Origin: Monomorium pharaonis
Taxonomy: Eukaryota > Arthropoda > Insecta > Hymenoptera > Formicidae
Direction: 5' to 3'
Assembly: GCF_013373865.1 (NCBI RefSeq)
Contig: NC_050475.1
Location: 12,931,821 to 12,995,820, forward strand
DNA length: 64,000 nucleotides
Shown here: piece after piece, positions 45,658-58,132 of the stretch
Position numbering within the stretch: position 1 is the first letter of the stretch
Layout of the letters: each line of letters opens with the position of its first letter
Made by a program: the position numbers and the translations under genes
Notes under the pieces: model-generated
The model's database searches: none
The model's input: only the letters and a program-made list of their open reading frames with translations
What the model was told of the DNA's origin: nothing

Positions 45658-48600
45658 ATACAAACAATTATAAAGTAAGTACTCGAAATTCTCGGTGAAC
45701 CGTCGAATCCAGAATCATTGCTCCTCGTCGAATGCGTTCTTTTGTGCTCAGAATTGTCATCCAATTCAACGCGAATCGATCCATTCTCGTCCGTGCTCCC
45801 TGTGGCGGTGCTTGTCGTACTTCCGGTACTATCGCTACTGATAGATGGTGTACGCGAATGATGCCGTCTCCTTTTGATCTTTGCCCGTCTGACTTTAGAG
45901 AGATCTCGCGGCGTAGCCGTGAGCAATGCAGACGGTGTTGTGTAGAACATTCTTATCAAATCGAGCGGCCGTTGTAGGGGTGCGTTTCTTTTTGGACTAG
46001 ACTTAGGAGACGTTTTTGGCGAGATTTTTATTAGATGCTCTTTTTCGGGCATGCATTTAACGGTGAGCGTATTCTGTTGATTTGTCGTTGTTATTGATTC
46101 ATTGCTGCGAGTTTCCTTTAAGGCTCTATCGATCTTTTCTGACGGTGTTTTTTTAGCCGATTTCTTCTTCTTAATTGCACGTTTTGTGTTAGAAGATTGA
46201 GGAGGAGTGAGATTAGGGCTGGCGTCCAGGCTGGTCTTCTCCGACACGATCGGAGTTTCCACATCATCGGTGTTTGTCAGATCGTTTTGATTGCTCCATC
46301 TTGACATTTTCCTAATCAAAGAGGGACCAGGTGACAGTTCATTTGTCGGAGTTCTGGGATTCTCATACTCTTCATCGACCTTCAGATTGTCGGACTCTTC
46401 GGATAATTTGGATGCTTCAAATATATTTATTACCGGTATGGCAACATCAACTGGAGTTACAGAAATTGCTGTATCAGACTCGTTGCGTTTCAACGAAATT
46501 TTTTTCACGATCGAACTCGTGTCCTTGGTATCGATTGTTATTGAAAGATTTTTTTTCTTTTTTAGTGGGAACTTTTTCTCGATTTCCGATGTTTTCACGA
46601 GTTCCGTTTCTTTTGCTTTTACAGATTTCGAAACAATCCTCTCTTTCTTTTTTTCCTCTTCAAAGATTACATTGCTAAATCCGACTGTCGAATTTTCGAC
46701 CGCCGCAGTGTTCGCTTTACCGTCGCTCTCATTTTTCTTTACACTGTCTTTCCATTTTGAATTCGTCAAATTTGTTTCTTCTTCGATCTTAAGAGGCGAC
46801 GTGACTGTTGCCTCACGAATTAGAAATCCATACGGTTGTTTTGATCTTGTCGTTTCGGGACTACCCGGCGCTTTGATCTCACTCCAAAAATCAATAGATT
46901 CTGTAGAGGTACTCCTCGATAACACTACATTTTCATTAACATCACTCGAAATTGAAGTGGAAGATTGAGGTAAAAGATCGTTTCTTGGCTTTTTGTCTGT
47001 TATTTTATTCATAGAATTTCTCGACTTTGATGTCTTTTTAACGAACATACTCTTGTCTGTGATTTTTTCGTCAATAGATATGGACTGTTGAAAAATCTCG
47101 GAAACATTATTCGCTAAATGATCATTCATTACTTTCGAAGAATCAATGGAAATACTTTTCTTCAAAACTCTTTTCTCATCATCAGCATTGTTACGAAAAA
47201 CCGATTTATTATCTCCGATTTTCATTATTTTAAATACACTTGCATCTTTTTCAATCTTTGACGAATTCGCAATATCGCTTTCGTTCACGTCGTTTTTTAA
47301 GAGGGTCGGAACTTTAGTATTGAGTTTCGGTCCTTTATTCTTGGAACTGGATAAATCTTTTGAAAAATCTTTTTCCTTTTCTACATCAATAGGATAAATT
47401 TTTTTGGTCGTATTAATTTTTAATATTTTTATTTCTTTTGATGTGTCGTCAGTTTTTGTTTCACTGAGATTTACTTTTACATCGGGTTTTAATGAATCAG
47501 TCATTGTTAAGAATAATGCATTTTTGTCAGTCCTTTTTGCATTGTTCCTTGTTTTCTGCCCAATGCCTTCTGCCGGCTTAACACACATCACTAGTTTCCC
47601 TTTCTCAAAATATTCATTACTACGCACTTTGTCGTTTGTTTCCTTGGACAAGGTCGTTTCTTTAGCCTCCAACTTGATCGCGTTATCGTGTCGAGTCGCA
47701 TCGGTTCTGAAATTCAATTTATCTACGTCTACGCTACTGGTTACTTGCGCCAAGTTTGACGTTTTGTTCACCTTCTTTTCCGGCAACGTGACAACAGCAA
47801 CTCTGACGACGTCCTGATTACTTTTCGGCGAGTCCGCCAGATACTCTGCGATCTCTCGTAACGAAAGATTTGGCACTTCTACGGCATTATTTCTATCCGT
47901 ATTAATTTTAGACAGTTTTGGCAGACGACAAGTCGCACTATTTGTCGTGAGCGTAACACTGCTGGCGCTGTTTTCAACATTGTCGCTGACTTCGGTCTCG
48001 ATAATGTTTTGTGTTGTTGTATTGTCGTTGTGCGAGATGTTTGATCTGTCCTCTTTCGTCATGAATTTATCCCTTTTAACGAAAGTGACAGAATTTTTGA
48101 TGGTGAGAACTTGCGGCGCTTGGACAGTAGAATCGGCTTCTAGATAGTTAAGTATTTTCTCGGTACTATCGGCACTATGATCCTTTTGACTCTCATCTTT
48201 TTTTACATCCGCGACAAAAGTCTCTTTAAATTCTTGAAAACAATCCGTTTGCGGTTCGTTTTCTGATATATTGTTTGTCGAAACAAAATCTGAAACGTTT
48301 GACTGTATGGAACTTACAACTGTCTCGGCCATCTTCGAAAACGATGAATCTTCAGTAACGATTTTTGACATATCGTTTTTTGCTGCTGAGACAGTGTCGT
48401 TTATCCGACAATCTTGTTTATCTGACGAATTATCATTCAACGAAGAATAAATATTCTTTCTTGTTGAAGACGCCATATCTTTAGATTTACACTCTGTCTT
48501 ATTTGGCGCTTTAAGATTTTTTAAGTCATCCGCTATTGGAAACTTGTAACTCGATTCCGAATCTACACTTGTTAAACTTTTTAATACGTTGTTTCTAAGA

Positions 48601-49803
48601 ACATTATTTTCGGTGAAGTCGTTTATTAGGCTCGATTGGTCTTCACCGACCTTCACATCAACCTTTTCGACCTCTACAAGTTTCTTGTTAAGCGTTTCCA
48701 TAGGTTTCTTCATCGTTAAATACACACTATTCCTCGACGAATCTTTTATGTAAGGTTTTCGCACTGGCAACACGATGTGTGTTTCCGCCTCATCCGTATC
48801 GTTTGAAGAAACATCCGTGCCATTTCCAAATCTTCTAGAGGTTTTCGCTTTTTCTTCGAACTGTTCAATTGTCGATTGTTTGTGAGTCTCGTTTTCGGCA
48901 CTTTTATTCACCCAGATAGTAGAGAAATCGCCAGCGCTGTTACAGGCCTCTATCTTGTACATCTGAGATCTTGACTGATTATTATCTATCTGCGAATCAG
49001 CAGAAATCTCACTGGAAGTGCTCGAACGATTACTATCGATTTTATCAGTCCATGATGATTTGTCAACAGATTGTCTTTTTTTCTTTTTCGCTTTTTTCAT
49101 AGTTTTTCTCATTTTCATCGTAGCTGCTTCCTCTTCCTCCTGAGTCATCGTATCGGAATCAATGTTACTAATAAAATAAGGGTGCTCTGCGTTCGGTCCT
49201 CTCGTTCCCTTTCGAAACACTGGAGTGCCTCGTCGTGCTTCGTTTTCAATCTGAGCTTGCTCTTCGGCCACAAGACTATCCAAAACCTTAGCCTGCACCT
49301 GCGCGTATGCAGCTTCCCGTTGCAATTGCTCAGGATCGAGCTGCAAATCAGCGGATGACCTTCGTCGCGTGAATCTGCGAGTGATTCGCTTCTGCATAGC
49401 TTCTCGCTCCTGAGAATTTTCTAGACGATCTAAATTAATCTGATGATACAGACGTATTTCCTGTTGACTCCCATCACCTTCCGATTTCTTGTCCTTGATA
49501 AGGAACTTTTCCATTAAAAGTTCGCCCACCGATTTCTCATGCTTCTCGTAATGCTCGCGTAATGCTGGATTGTCTTTTAGAGCCTGCGATCTGATCTTGA
49601 TAGTTGGCCGATCGCGACGCAGTCGATTTCTCGGAGGATTTCCATTGTGTGAAAGTATTCTCGGCGACGAGACATCGATGTCTGCCGTGTCGATCACTCG
49701 TCTCGGCGATCTCACAGAGATTGGCGAAAAACGATGCAAATGACTAAGCGGAGATTCCGAAATCGTCGACAGATGCGGTGAAAAACGCGACAGCGGAGTA
49801 TGA
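45658..49803 (-). CDS. Very long exon of a disordered Ser/Lys-rich protein
   Basis: About 1380 codons without a stop. It most likely starts at an acceptor (TTGCACAG|AACACCC, 49803) because no ATG opens the frame and a TGA lies just upstream. Residue numbers run from the frame's first codon. Features: Ser-Pro sites near the start (SRFSPHLSTI, RFSPISVRSP), a charged helical part (~residues 80-200, LREHYEKHEKSVGELLMEKF), a basic run KKAKKKKRQS (~240), a long Ser/Asp/Lys-rich middle, and a conserved-looking C-terminal module RPLDLIRMFYTTPSALL, RDLSKVRRAKIKRRR, then HSTRSNDSGFDGSPR. The exon end is unclear: donor TCGA|GTACTT near 45670 or CAA|GTATGG further on. No domain recognised. Base 3 codon use is not repeat-like; it looks like a real, fast-evolving host protein. 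Confidence 0.8.
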
Positions 49804-49871
49804 AAGGGTGTTCTGTGCAAAATTTCATAATCTCAATTGAGAAATTAACTGCATGTTTAACAAATAAATCT

Positions 49872-50372
49872 ACTCAAATGTTACACTCCAATTTTGATAA
49901 GCTATGAGTATTTTGTAGTCTAAGTGAAAATAAGGAAAACATTTTTTATACGTGCCCATACGGTTATTAAGGGGATGAAACACCCTCTTAAAGAAATTAA
50001 TTTTTGTTTTTGAGTGAATACTGTCAAAATAGTAAGAGATATTAAAAAAATTTTAAATAAAAGTTTTATGGCTTTTAAATGTAGTTTATAACAGTGCAAT
50101 CGGATTTTTCGAAAACGTATTTTTCAAAATTTCCTCCCGTCTCCTCAATTTTTATAAATTCGACTACACTAAAAGCTATAAAACTTCTATTTAAAACTTT
50201 TTAAAATATCTCTTACTGTTTTGACAGTATTCATTTAGAAACATAAAAACTAATTTTTTTCAAAAGGATGTTTTACCCTTAACAGCCGTATGGATATGTA
50301 TAAAAAATACTTTCTTATTTTGACCTAGACTACAAAATATTCTCTTATCGAAATCAAAGTGTAACACTTGGG
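49872..50372. repeat. ~500-bp palindromic element
   Basis: Arms of ~230 bp are inverted over their full length: 'gttacactccaattttgataag' to the left mirrors 'cgaaatcaaagtgtaac' to the right, then 'tattttgtagtct', 'ccatacgg' and 'tgaatactgtcaaaa' in both. Lies immediately upstream of the long exon, so its transcript would fold into a long hairpin. Confidence 0.8.
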
Positions 50373-50837
50373 TTGGTTTACTTGCAAGTTACATTAAAAA
50401 CTGACTTTTGTTTTGGCGGATACTTTTCTCATTAATCGTTCAAAATGTTCTCTTGTAGTACTAAGTAGTACAGACATTATAATAGACAGTTTTGATTATA
50501 TGAAATTAATCCCCTCAGGAGCTCGTGCCTTAAGGTGTTATGAAATTACAGAAACTTCAAAAAGCTGGGTAGTACGTTATTCCAAAGTTCTCAAGTGTCT
50601 CAATTCTTTTTATTAGCAATAAATTAATAATTAAGTAATACATTTTTTTATAGAAAAAACAATAATGTATATAAACATATTGTTTTTTTGTCAGAGTATT
50701 GAAAAATTCACTTAAAGTAAACTCTTATAAAAATAGAATACTGGGCAATATTAAATTGGTCAGTAATTACTACTTATTTTGAGTATTAATAGTTTTAACA
50801 GCAATATTTTTAATACTAAAAATAAGTATTAAGAGAC

Positions 50838-51165
50838 ACAATAGTGTCTCGCGCCAAGTATAATAAACGCGCAGCGCGAGACCACCATTTACGCGAGTAC
50901 GCGACTTGCGAGCACTTGAGATTATCAGATTTCAATAACGATTTAACCGATCGAGTTCTAATTATGTTTAATCGAAAGCTTGGGTTTGATTTATAAAAAA
51001 AAATGTTTTCATTCTTTTTCTACGCGCTCTACGAGTGGAGATATAGCAATGCAAAGTCCAAAATGTAAATTTTTCATTTAAGATACGTCGCCCTTTGTCG
51101 AGTACACGAATTCAACACGAGAGGGCTCTTCTAAGATTTAACTGTGACAGTTTCTTATAAAATAT
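50838..51165 (+). repeat. CpG-rich dispersed repeat, copy 2
   Basis: 'gtgtctcgcgccaagtata', 'accatttacgcgag', 'tttcaataacgattta' align with the copy at 5283-5835 in the same orientation with gaps; this copy lacks the 58-bp duplication. Confidence 0.6.
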
Positions 51166-51435
51166 ATACTATATATTGATATGATGATAAATTGCTGTCA
51201 TTCGTGGTATGATTGCTTTGCGAGAGCTTAAAAAATACATAAATATCAAGTATTATAAATTGTATTATTAATAATAATTCCTTTTTAGAAAAGTCATGTA
51301 AACCCGAGAAGTACGCGTTTTGTCATCTGCGGCTGTTGAAGTTAAAGTCTCTTTTTTACGGCTTGCAATATAATTGCTGTAAAATGCACTTGCAGCAAAA
51401 AATTAAAAATATTTTTAAAGTAGATAATATTGGCT

Positions 51436-51590
51436 AGTGAAGTACTTGAGATTATTAAGAAATATTGATTTTTAAAGAAATGACGTTTTGAAAAAAAAAA
51501 TTTTATTTTTTGCTAACAAATTGGCCGAAAAAATTGAATTACAGAAAAACTGCTTAATATGGATTTAAAAAAACTCAAGTACTTCATTAG
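51436..51590. repeat. Small inverted-repeat element
   Basis: 'tgaagtacttgag' near 51438 and 'ctcaagtacttca' near 51578 are exact inverses around an AT-rich centre. Confidence 0.5.
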
Positions 51591-51599
51591 ATCATGGTA

Positions 51600-52640
51600 T
51601 TGTGAAGCTAAAGTTAAAATTTCAAGTTAATGATGAAAATTGTTTGCTGCAACCCGATTTAAAAACATGGTTTCGAGAAAAACGCCTTTAAAGTTTTGAG
51701 TTACGATTTTAGCTATGATAATTTAAATTTAATCTGTGATTCCTTATAATTGTTTTTCTAGATTGTCCTCCTAGTACTTTTCATAAGGTTTAATGCCTTG
51801 GTATTCAATATTTTTTACCTAGAGAGCATAAAAGTGCGCGGAGCGTTCAATGCTCATTGTACCTGTTTAGCGACACTAAGACAGGTCTCGAATTAATTGC
51901 ATTTGAGGCACTTAAAAATGTTTTTCCCACATAAGACTAATGTGGCATCATTCTTGGAATGTTAAAGAACACTTTAGCAAAAAAAAAAAATTGCGATTTT
52001 TTGAAGCAGTCACACTAGTATTAATAAAGAAATTAGTGAAATTTACATTTAATAGTATTTTAATAATTTTTTTACGTTCAGAAATAATAAACAAAACTTG
52101 TTAATGACAAAACAAATAATGTAAAAGAAAAATGTTTAATCTATAAAAAAATTTAAATGCTTAGGTATTAGTAAAAGCTGAGGCTCTGGTACTGCGAAAA
52201 CATCTCATTTTCTAAATTGGAATAAAATCAGAATGAGATCGTACGAACTAACTTTTTTTCACTCAAAACTTTTAACAAAATTTATTTTATCCTTTAATTT
52301 ATACTCACTTTTACATAAAAATCTAAAATTTACTAACCATACAATTTCTAACTGAAGAGGCAAAAGTGGTGTGATGCGGAATGTCAAATTCTTTTTTGTA
52401 CTGTTTTTTAGCTCCGGGACATTGTACGCTCTAGTTAACGCAAAATTTGCAATAACGCAAATCAATTATGAAAGAAAATAAATTATAATATAAATCCGGT
52501 TCAAAAAATCCATTCATCTAACTACTTGAGAAATCTGATTTAAATTTCATTTGGGGCGATAAAGAATCCCGAATTCGTCTTCTTAAAAATGATTTAAAAT
52601 TAACTAAAATTTACTTTAAGTTTGCACTTTACTCTGAATA
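51600..52640. other. AT-rich stretch, nothing recognised
   Basis: No coding region, RNA gene or clear repeat supported here. Confidence 0.5.
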
Positions 52641-52649
52641 AAGTCGTAC

Positions 52650-53330
52650 GTTTCGAGTAAAAGTGTGTCTTATTCCCTTCCGTGGCGCGCGCGTAACAAT
52701 ATATTTTGATTTGACAGCTGCGGGCTGTCATTCATTACAAGGGCCGCAAGTGCCTGATTGCATTTTCACTACGCAGGTCCTACGTCTTCCCGTTCGGAAG
52801 TAGGCGCGAGAGCGTGACGCGTCCGTTTTGTGTTTATGTGCCGTCCCGTGTGCTGTTTCTTTTGCTTAATTAAATTTATTTTAAACGTTGTATTGAAAGT
52901 GCGGCGGAAATTGACGACGGTAAGAAGTCGGATCCTTGAGAGCGGGGGCACGCAGGTCGTACCGCTTTTTTACTTTGCCTTAAAATTACTGCCAATTGTA
53001 AGAATGTCGATGTTGTTACAGAATTGTGATTACAGGATCCGAGGAGACACTGCCTAGTAGCACATAGACGGCATTCGAACGGACTCCGTGTAAATCCCAA
53101 GAGAATCGCGAAGACAGGAGATGTATTTCCCGCTGAGCCACGAATTGTGAGTCGAAATCGAACGACATCCCGGAGAACGAGGATGCAGACGCTTGAAAGA
53201 CACGAGCCGTCGCCGTCGAAATCACAAAGGATATGAAGATTCAATTCTCGCGCCGAGAATTTACGAGTGCTTGCCGCGTCGTTTGCGAGCGATTATTAAT
53301 TATAGCGTACGTTCCCCATGGAATCCCGCG
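52650..53330 (+). promoter_or_regulatory. CpG island, candidate promoter with 5' UTR exons
   Basis: A ~650-bp G+C- and CpG-rich island in AT-rich surroundings. On the plus strand it offers donor GACG|GTAAGAAG at ~52919, acceptor GTTACAG|AATTG at ~53020 and donor AATT|GTGAGTCG at ~53150, the pattern of short untranslated exons of a rightward gene. No ATG frame of credible length follows. Minus-strand frames (up to 122 codons) lack domains. The next confident gene to the right is not visible, so the target gene is unknown; a regulatory island for the leftward long-exon gene is also possible. Confidence 0.35.
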
Positions 53331-53469
53331 TCGAAATTTTAGATCTACTTTCGACCTGAATTTTCTCACATCTCTAGATTCTTGAGAATCAATATAAGTT
53401 TAAATTTATATGTAAACTTTAATCTTATTTAGTACATCTAATGGCAGGAAATGCACAAAATGCCACTTG

Positions 53470-54148
53470 TATACTGTTAGAAATATCTGCGTGAAATTTC
53501 AAGCAAATGTGATGGAAGTTTTTGGTTATTCACGTAAATGAATAGTCATGTAAACGTAATTAAAGTTTCAGCTACAGGTACCTTAAATTTCATGTGCATT
53601 GTTTGAAATTTTTGCATGAAATTTCAAGCAAACGTAAATGAAGTTTTGTTTATTCACGTAAATAAAAAGTCAGGTATATGAAAATTAAGGGCTTAGTTCT
53701 TTTTATCTATTACGCACTTACACTTTACACGAAAAGTGAATGTTCTCATCGATCCGTACACAGAGAAAAATAATTTGCTGGTACAGCATATTTTATGCTG
53801 CCCTAGTCGGCCTAATTCCAGAAAAGAAAACAGATTTTAGTTTGCTTTAATCGCGCTGCGGGTGGTCTTTATGTAACGTGTTAGCTGCATCTTACTCTCG
53901 AGACAGTTAAGCCGCCTGCTCGCCTATCGGCGGCGCTGCGCACTAACTGGCGGGAAACAACGCAGTTTTTTCAGATACATGTACATTAAATTTATTTTTA
54001 ATGTACACTAAATTTACTTTTAATGTACAAAATATTAAAATTTTATGTACATGTACATTAATATGGGTTTCAGTTATTAAGAATTGAGATTTTATTTACA
54101 TGTGTGCATTAAAAGTATTTGAAATTTCAAGAAATTTCTAACAGTGTA
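53470..54148. mobile_element. Composite element with TA(T/C)ACTGTTAG ends
   Basis: 'tatactgttagaaat' at 53470 and inverted 'atttctaacagtgta' ending 54148. Left part has a ~70-bp direct duplication ('gaaatttcaagcaaa' at 53494 and 53613). Nested within are a 'cacagagaaaaataat' end at 53759 and the GC-rich module below. Confidence 0.5.
53842..53940 (+). repeat. Dispersed GC-rich repeat core, copy 2
   Basis: Matches 4461-4551 through 'gtggtctttatgta', 'ctgcat.ttactc.cgag' and 'taagccgcct', ending in 'cggcggcgctgcgc'. Confidence 0.65.
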
Positions 54149-54226
54149 GGTTCTAAAGACGATCTCAATAAAGCCTCGTAAAACCCTCCGGATTCTCTGA
54201 ATCTAACCTACCTACTTCGAATCATG

Positions 54227-54450
54227 CACTGAGAAAAAAAAATGCTGGATTCAAATAAATATTTCTCTTAATAGTACTAAGAACATTATTTTATAGAAAA
54301 TCAATAAAATTTATTTCAAACAAGTAATATTTTTTAAATTATAGAAAATATTATTTGTTTTAAATAAATATTATTGATTTTTTATAAAATATGTTCTTAG
54401 TACTATTCTCAAAGAAATATTTATTTGAATCTAGCATTTTTTTCCCAGTG
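54227..54450. mobile_element. 224-bp palindromic MITE
   Basis: CACTGAGAAAAAAAAATGCTGG and, inverted, CACTGGGAAAAAAATGCTAG; arms of ~95 bp pair throughout ('ttcaaataaatatttct', 'agtactaagaac'). Confidence 0.85.
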
Positions 54451-54459
54451 TCCATATTA

Positions 54460-55660
54460 TTAAGATTAATATATTCATATATTCATTATTGCTGCGTAGG
54501 TTATCAGTGAATCATAATGCATTTCTCATTATAACTGTTAACAATTTTTAATATTTAAATTATTGTATAGTATTATGTACATCAATTGGTAATATTATAA
54601 AATTCATGTAAAAATATTTTTTTTGTAAACAATAAAATATTCTACTAATAAGAATAAATTATATTGTCAAATAAATTTTATAATATCAATAAATACATAA
54701 TATTACATATATATTGTACAAAATTTTTTCATATTGAAATTTTTTGACACTTAAAATGAGAAATCTACCGTGGCTTATTAATAATCTATAAACTGGAACG
54801 TAAAATATACTATAAATAATATTTATTACAATAATGTAAAACTTTAATTATTTTAATTTTATTTTTATTCTCATAATTTTTTAATAAACTGTAAAGCCAA
54901 ATAACTCAAAAGAGACAATAGCTTCCAATCTACAGCAACTATTATAAAAACTTCAAATCTTATTGGTCTTTAGAAAATTCTATCAAACATTTTAATTGAA
55001 TTCTCGTTAATGAATATAACTATCTTTGCCGAAATATTTTATACATGGTGGCCCTTAAAAAAAGCGAAAAGAATTCCTTGCCTTTTTCCTGATTAAAATT
55101 TAAATTAATAGTGCCAATACGAGTAATTAATTAATAAAGCTCCGAATTAATCGGTATTCAAATACATATTTACAATCTGCTTAATGGCATGGAAAGTTTT
55201 ATTTATATAATTTTTATTTAAATTTTATTTTACTTAACTAACAATAAGTCACAGAGATTAAAAGGATTGATTTTTTTCATTTTATTGAATAAACGTTTAC
55301 AGTGAACATTACTCAAATGTCACTCAATAAAATATCTTTTACAGGAATTAAGAAACTTAAACAATAGCAAGGAACTTGAAACTTTGGAACAAATATCTTG
55401 CATTGAATATTTTTTATAAATACCAAAGAATTAGAACTTTGATTTTTTATGGAGAAAACTTTGTTTCTTCTTGTTTCTTACCACCACTCATTTCCTTAAA
55501 ATTTTATTAACCATTTTTTTTATTCCCTAATATTTTCAGGATTTCCATGCATGTTTTCTCTGACCACTGTTTTAAATTAATATAGGTAGGTTTATCTCCT
55601 GGAAGCATTTTATAAAATAATGTTATTAAGTAATTATTGTGTTTACGTTTTTAAAATAAT
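54460..55660. other. AT-rich stretch, nothing recognised
   Basis: No coding or RNA gene supported. Confidence 0.5.
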
Positions 55661-56236
55661 AACCCCTACCAAATTCAACATCTTCTCCTTCATCTTCATT
55701 GTCTAAAATTTCACTGTTCTCATTCGTATCATCAGTAACAACGGAATATTGTTGTTGATGTTTCTTTTCTTTTTTGATTTTTGCCTTTTCTATTGATGTT
55801 TATATATTCTTTTATTGGCTGCTAGTTTATTAATGAAGTTAATATAATCTTTTTTTTAAATTAATTTCGGCATGCTGCAGTTATTTACTCACTCTAGCAA
55901 GAAACAAAAGTACGCCTTACACATTTCAGCCAATATAGTCAATATTAATTTTAGATAATCATATTTATCAAATAATCCATTAAATAATTGCCGAGCGATA
56001 AGCGGACGTTTACCTCTGTTACCCGTGACAGAATAATTAACAATATTGGAACCATAAACTTCAAGAAGAGTTTCCCGAACTCTTTCCGAACCAACACTTT
56101 CCAATCACAATCTATATCATATTTCATCTTAATATATGCTTTCTTTGATTTAAATAGATAGAAGCCACAATTTGTTGATATTTCTTCCTACAAGATCATA
56201 CAGAATACTGTACAATACTTTAGACAAAGAACTTAA

Positions 56237-56786
56237 GAGGATGCTAAACTGCCCATCAAACTTGATTGAGGTCGATAATGCAGAGTCATTATTTATCCTT
56301 GTTCATGAAAAAATTTGCTTTAAAATACAAGTTATATAGCTTATACTTACAAATAAATGGTGTCTCGCAGTTTGGAATAGAAGGAATAAGACTATATTTG
56401 TCAAATTACGTTTACAAGCCGTAAAAAAACATATTTATGTGATCAAAAATTTTATTCATTTAAGCGCTTTTATTTTTAAAATATCTTTTTTGTACGGCTT
56501 GTAATCGTAATTTGACGATTATAATCTTATTCCTCAATCTATTCCGAACCCGGGAACACCATTCATTTGTACGTATAAGCTACATAACTTGTATTTTGAA
56601 GCAAATATTTTTATGAACAAATAAACTTTAAAAAATTTTTTGCATTTTTGGTCTTTATCTAATCGTCTCTAGGTTCATTTGTGTACGTACTTTAAAAGTG
56701 TAAAAGGATTATCAATTCTGTAAATTCAATTCGAAATTAAGTGATAAATACAGAATGTCGGTAAAACACACGGCTTTAGCATCCTC
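56237..56786. mobile_element. 550-bp MITE flanked by TTAA
   Basis: TTAA (56233-56236, 56787-56790) flanks inverted ends GAGGATGCTAAA...TTTAGCATCCTC; long inner arms also pair ('tacaagttat.tagcttata', 'caagccgta'). TTAA targets are the piggyBac signature. Confidence 0.8.
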
Positions 56787-58132
56787 TTAAGGCTACATAT
56801 CGTCGGATGTCAGGACAATAAAATCGATCGGTCAATAAAATCGACATTTTCTTAATTTCTAATTTTTCTTTTCGCTTTATTCTAGAATATGCAATACATA
56901 TGAGGATTATGTCCCACTTAGGTTTTTTGTGTCAAATTGCCCAGAGACTAGTTAGGATGGTCGCTATGAAAAGAAATATTTTCTGAGGCGATTCGCAAAT
57001 AAAAGATTACAGACGCAGTATTTTAAATTAATTTTTAAAAAATCATGAAGCATACTAAATAAACAAAGCTAGACAAAGTAAAAATTAATCGGGTCAACAG
57101 TTATCTTATAAAATATTGAAGTGAGTAATCTCATTTCAATATTTTACATTGAAAATAAAGAAAAAAATTTTGAAAATAAAGATATTCTCAAAACAAGAAT
57201 ATTCTTTTTTCTGTGTAGAAAAAGAATAAAATACATATTTTTCGCTAACCTGTCCATGAAAAAAGTGTTGAAGAATTCTGCGTATTAACGTTATGTTCTT
57301 GATTGGAGGATATCTTAGATCGTTCAGAATTGTTTGATTGTTTAGAAGTGTCTAATGTTTCAAAAGTGTTACAAGTGTTCAAATGGTTTAAAGTGTTTGA
57401 TGGTTCAAAAATGTTCGATGGTTTAAAAGTGTTCCACGATTCAAAAGTGTTTGATAATTCATAATTCATTGCGGTACGCTACTAATATTTCTTGAATCGG
57501 TGATTACATTATGTGTATATGAATTATGATATGATGTTAATAATGCTGATTCTAAATTTATTATATGTATGCCATTATATGAATTTGATGATATTTCTTA
57601 ATTTGAAACTGGTACTTAATAATAACTAATACTTAATAATAATAACTTAATAATAGTTGAGTATTGACTAAGATGGTACGGTTTCATTTTCTTTTGCGAG
57701 GTGGTTGTATTAAAATTGTACGAAGTATCACATAATGCGTGTGATTTAAGTGCTTTTGATGATGATGACTCCATATTGTTAATTATATCCAAAGTACATT
57801 CTTGACAATTTACACGTGAACATAATGGTACATAGTTTATTGAAGATTGTGCAACATTATTCTCTTTGGCGTTACCTTATATTCATTATTTATCTTTCTA
57901 AGAAAGATTAATAATTATGCATTAAAGAAAATAAGAGCTTTCTCATAACAGCTTTGAAAGCGAAATAAAATGGTGAGAAAGCAATATGCAAAATCCTAAT
58001 TTGTTTTTAATATTAAAACGTAATACCTGTTAACTGTGTGAAGAGATCTCAGGAATTTTTTTATTAATGTTATAAGCAATGTTGTAACATTTTTGTGTAA
58101 TTTAAATTGTTTTTTTGAAATTACGGATTGTG

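Noticed and set aside
45732..49358. Plus-strand frames of 66-225 codons
   Set aside because: Shadows of the long minus-strand exon: Ser/Leu/Phe-rich, as expected from the antisense of Lys/Glu/Ser codons.
45658..49803. Calling the long exon the N-terminus of Pkcdelta
   Set aside because: Same strand, but the intervening C1 exons are not seen between it and 35749, and no splice junction can be proved; left as an open possibility.
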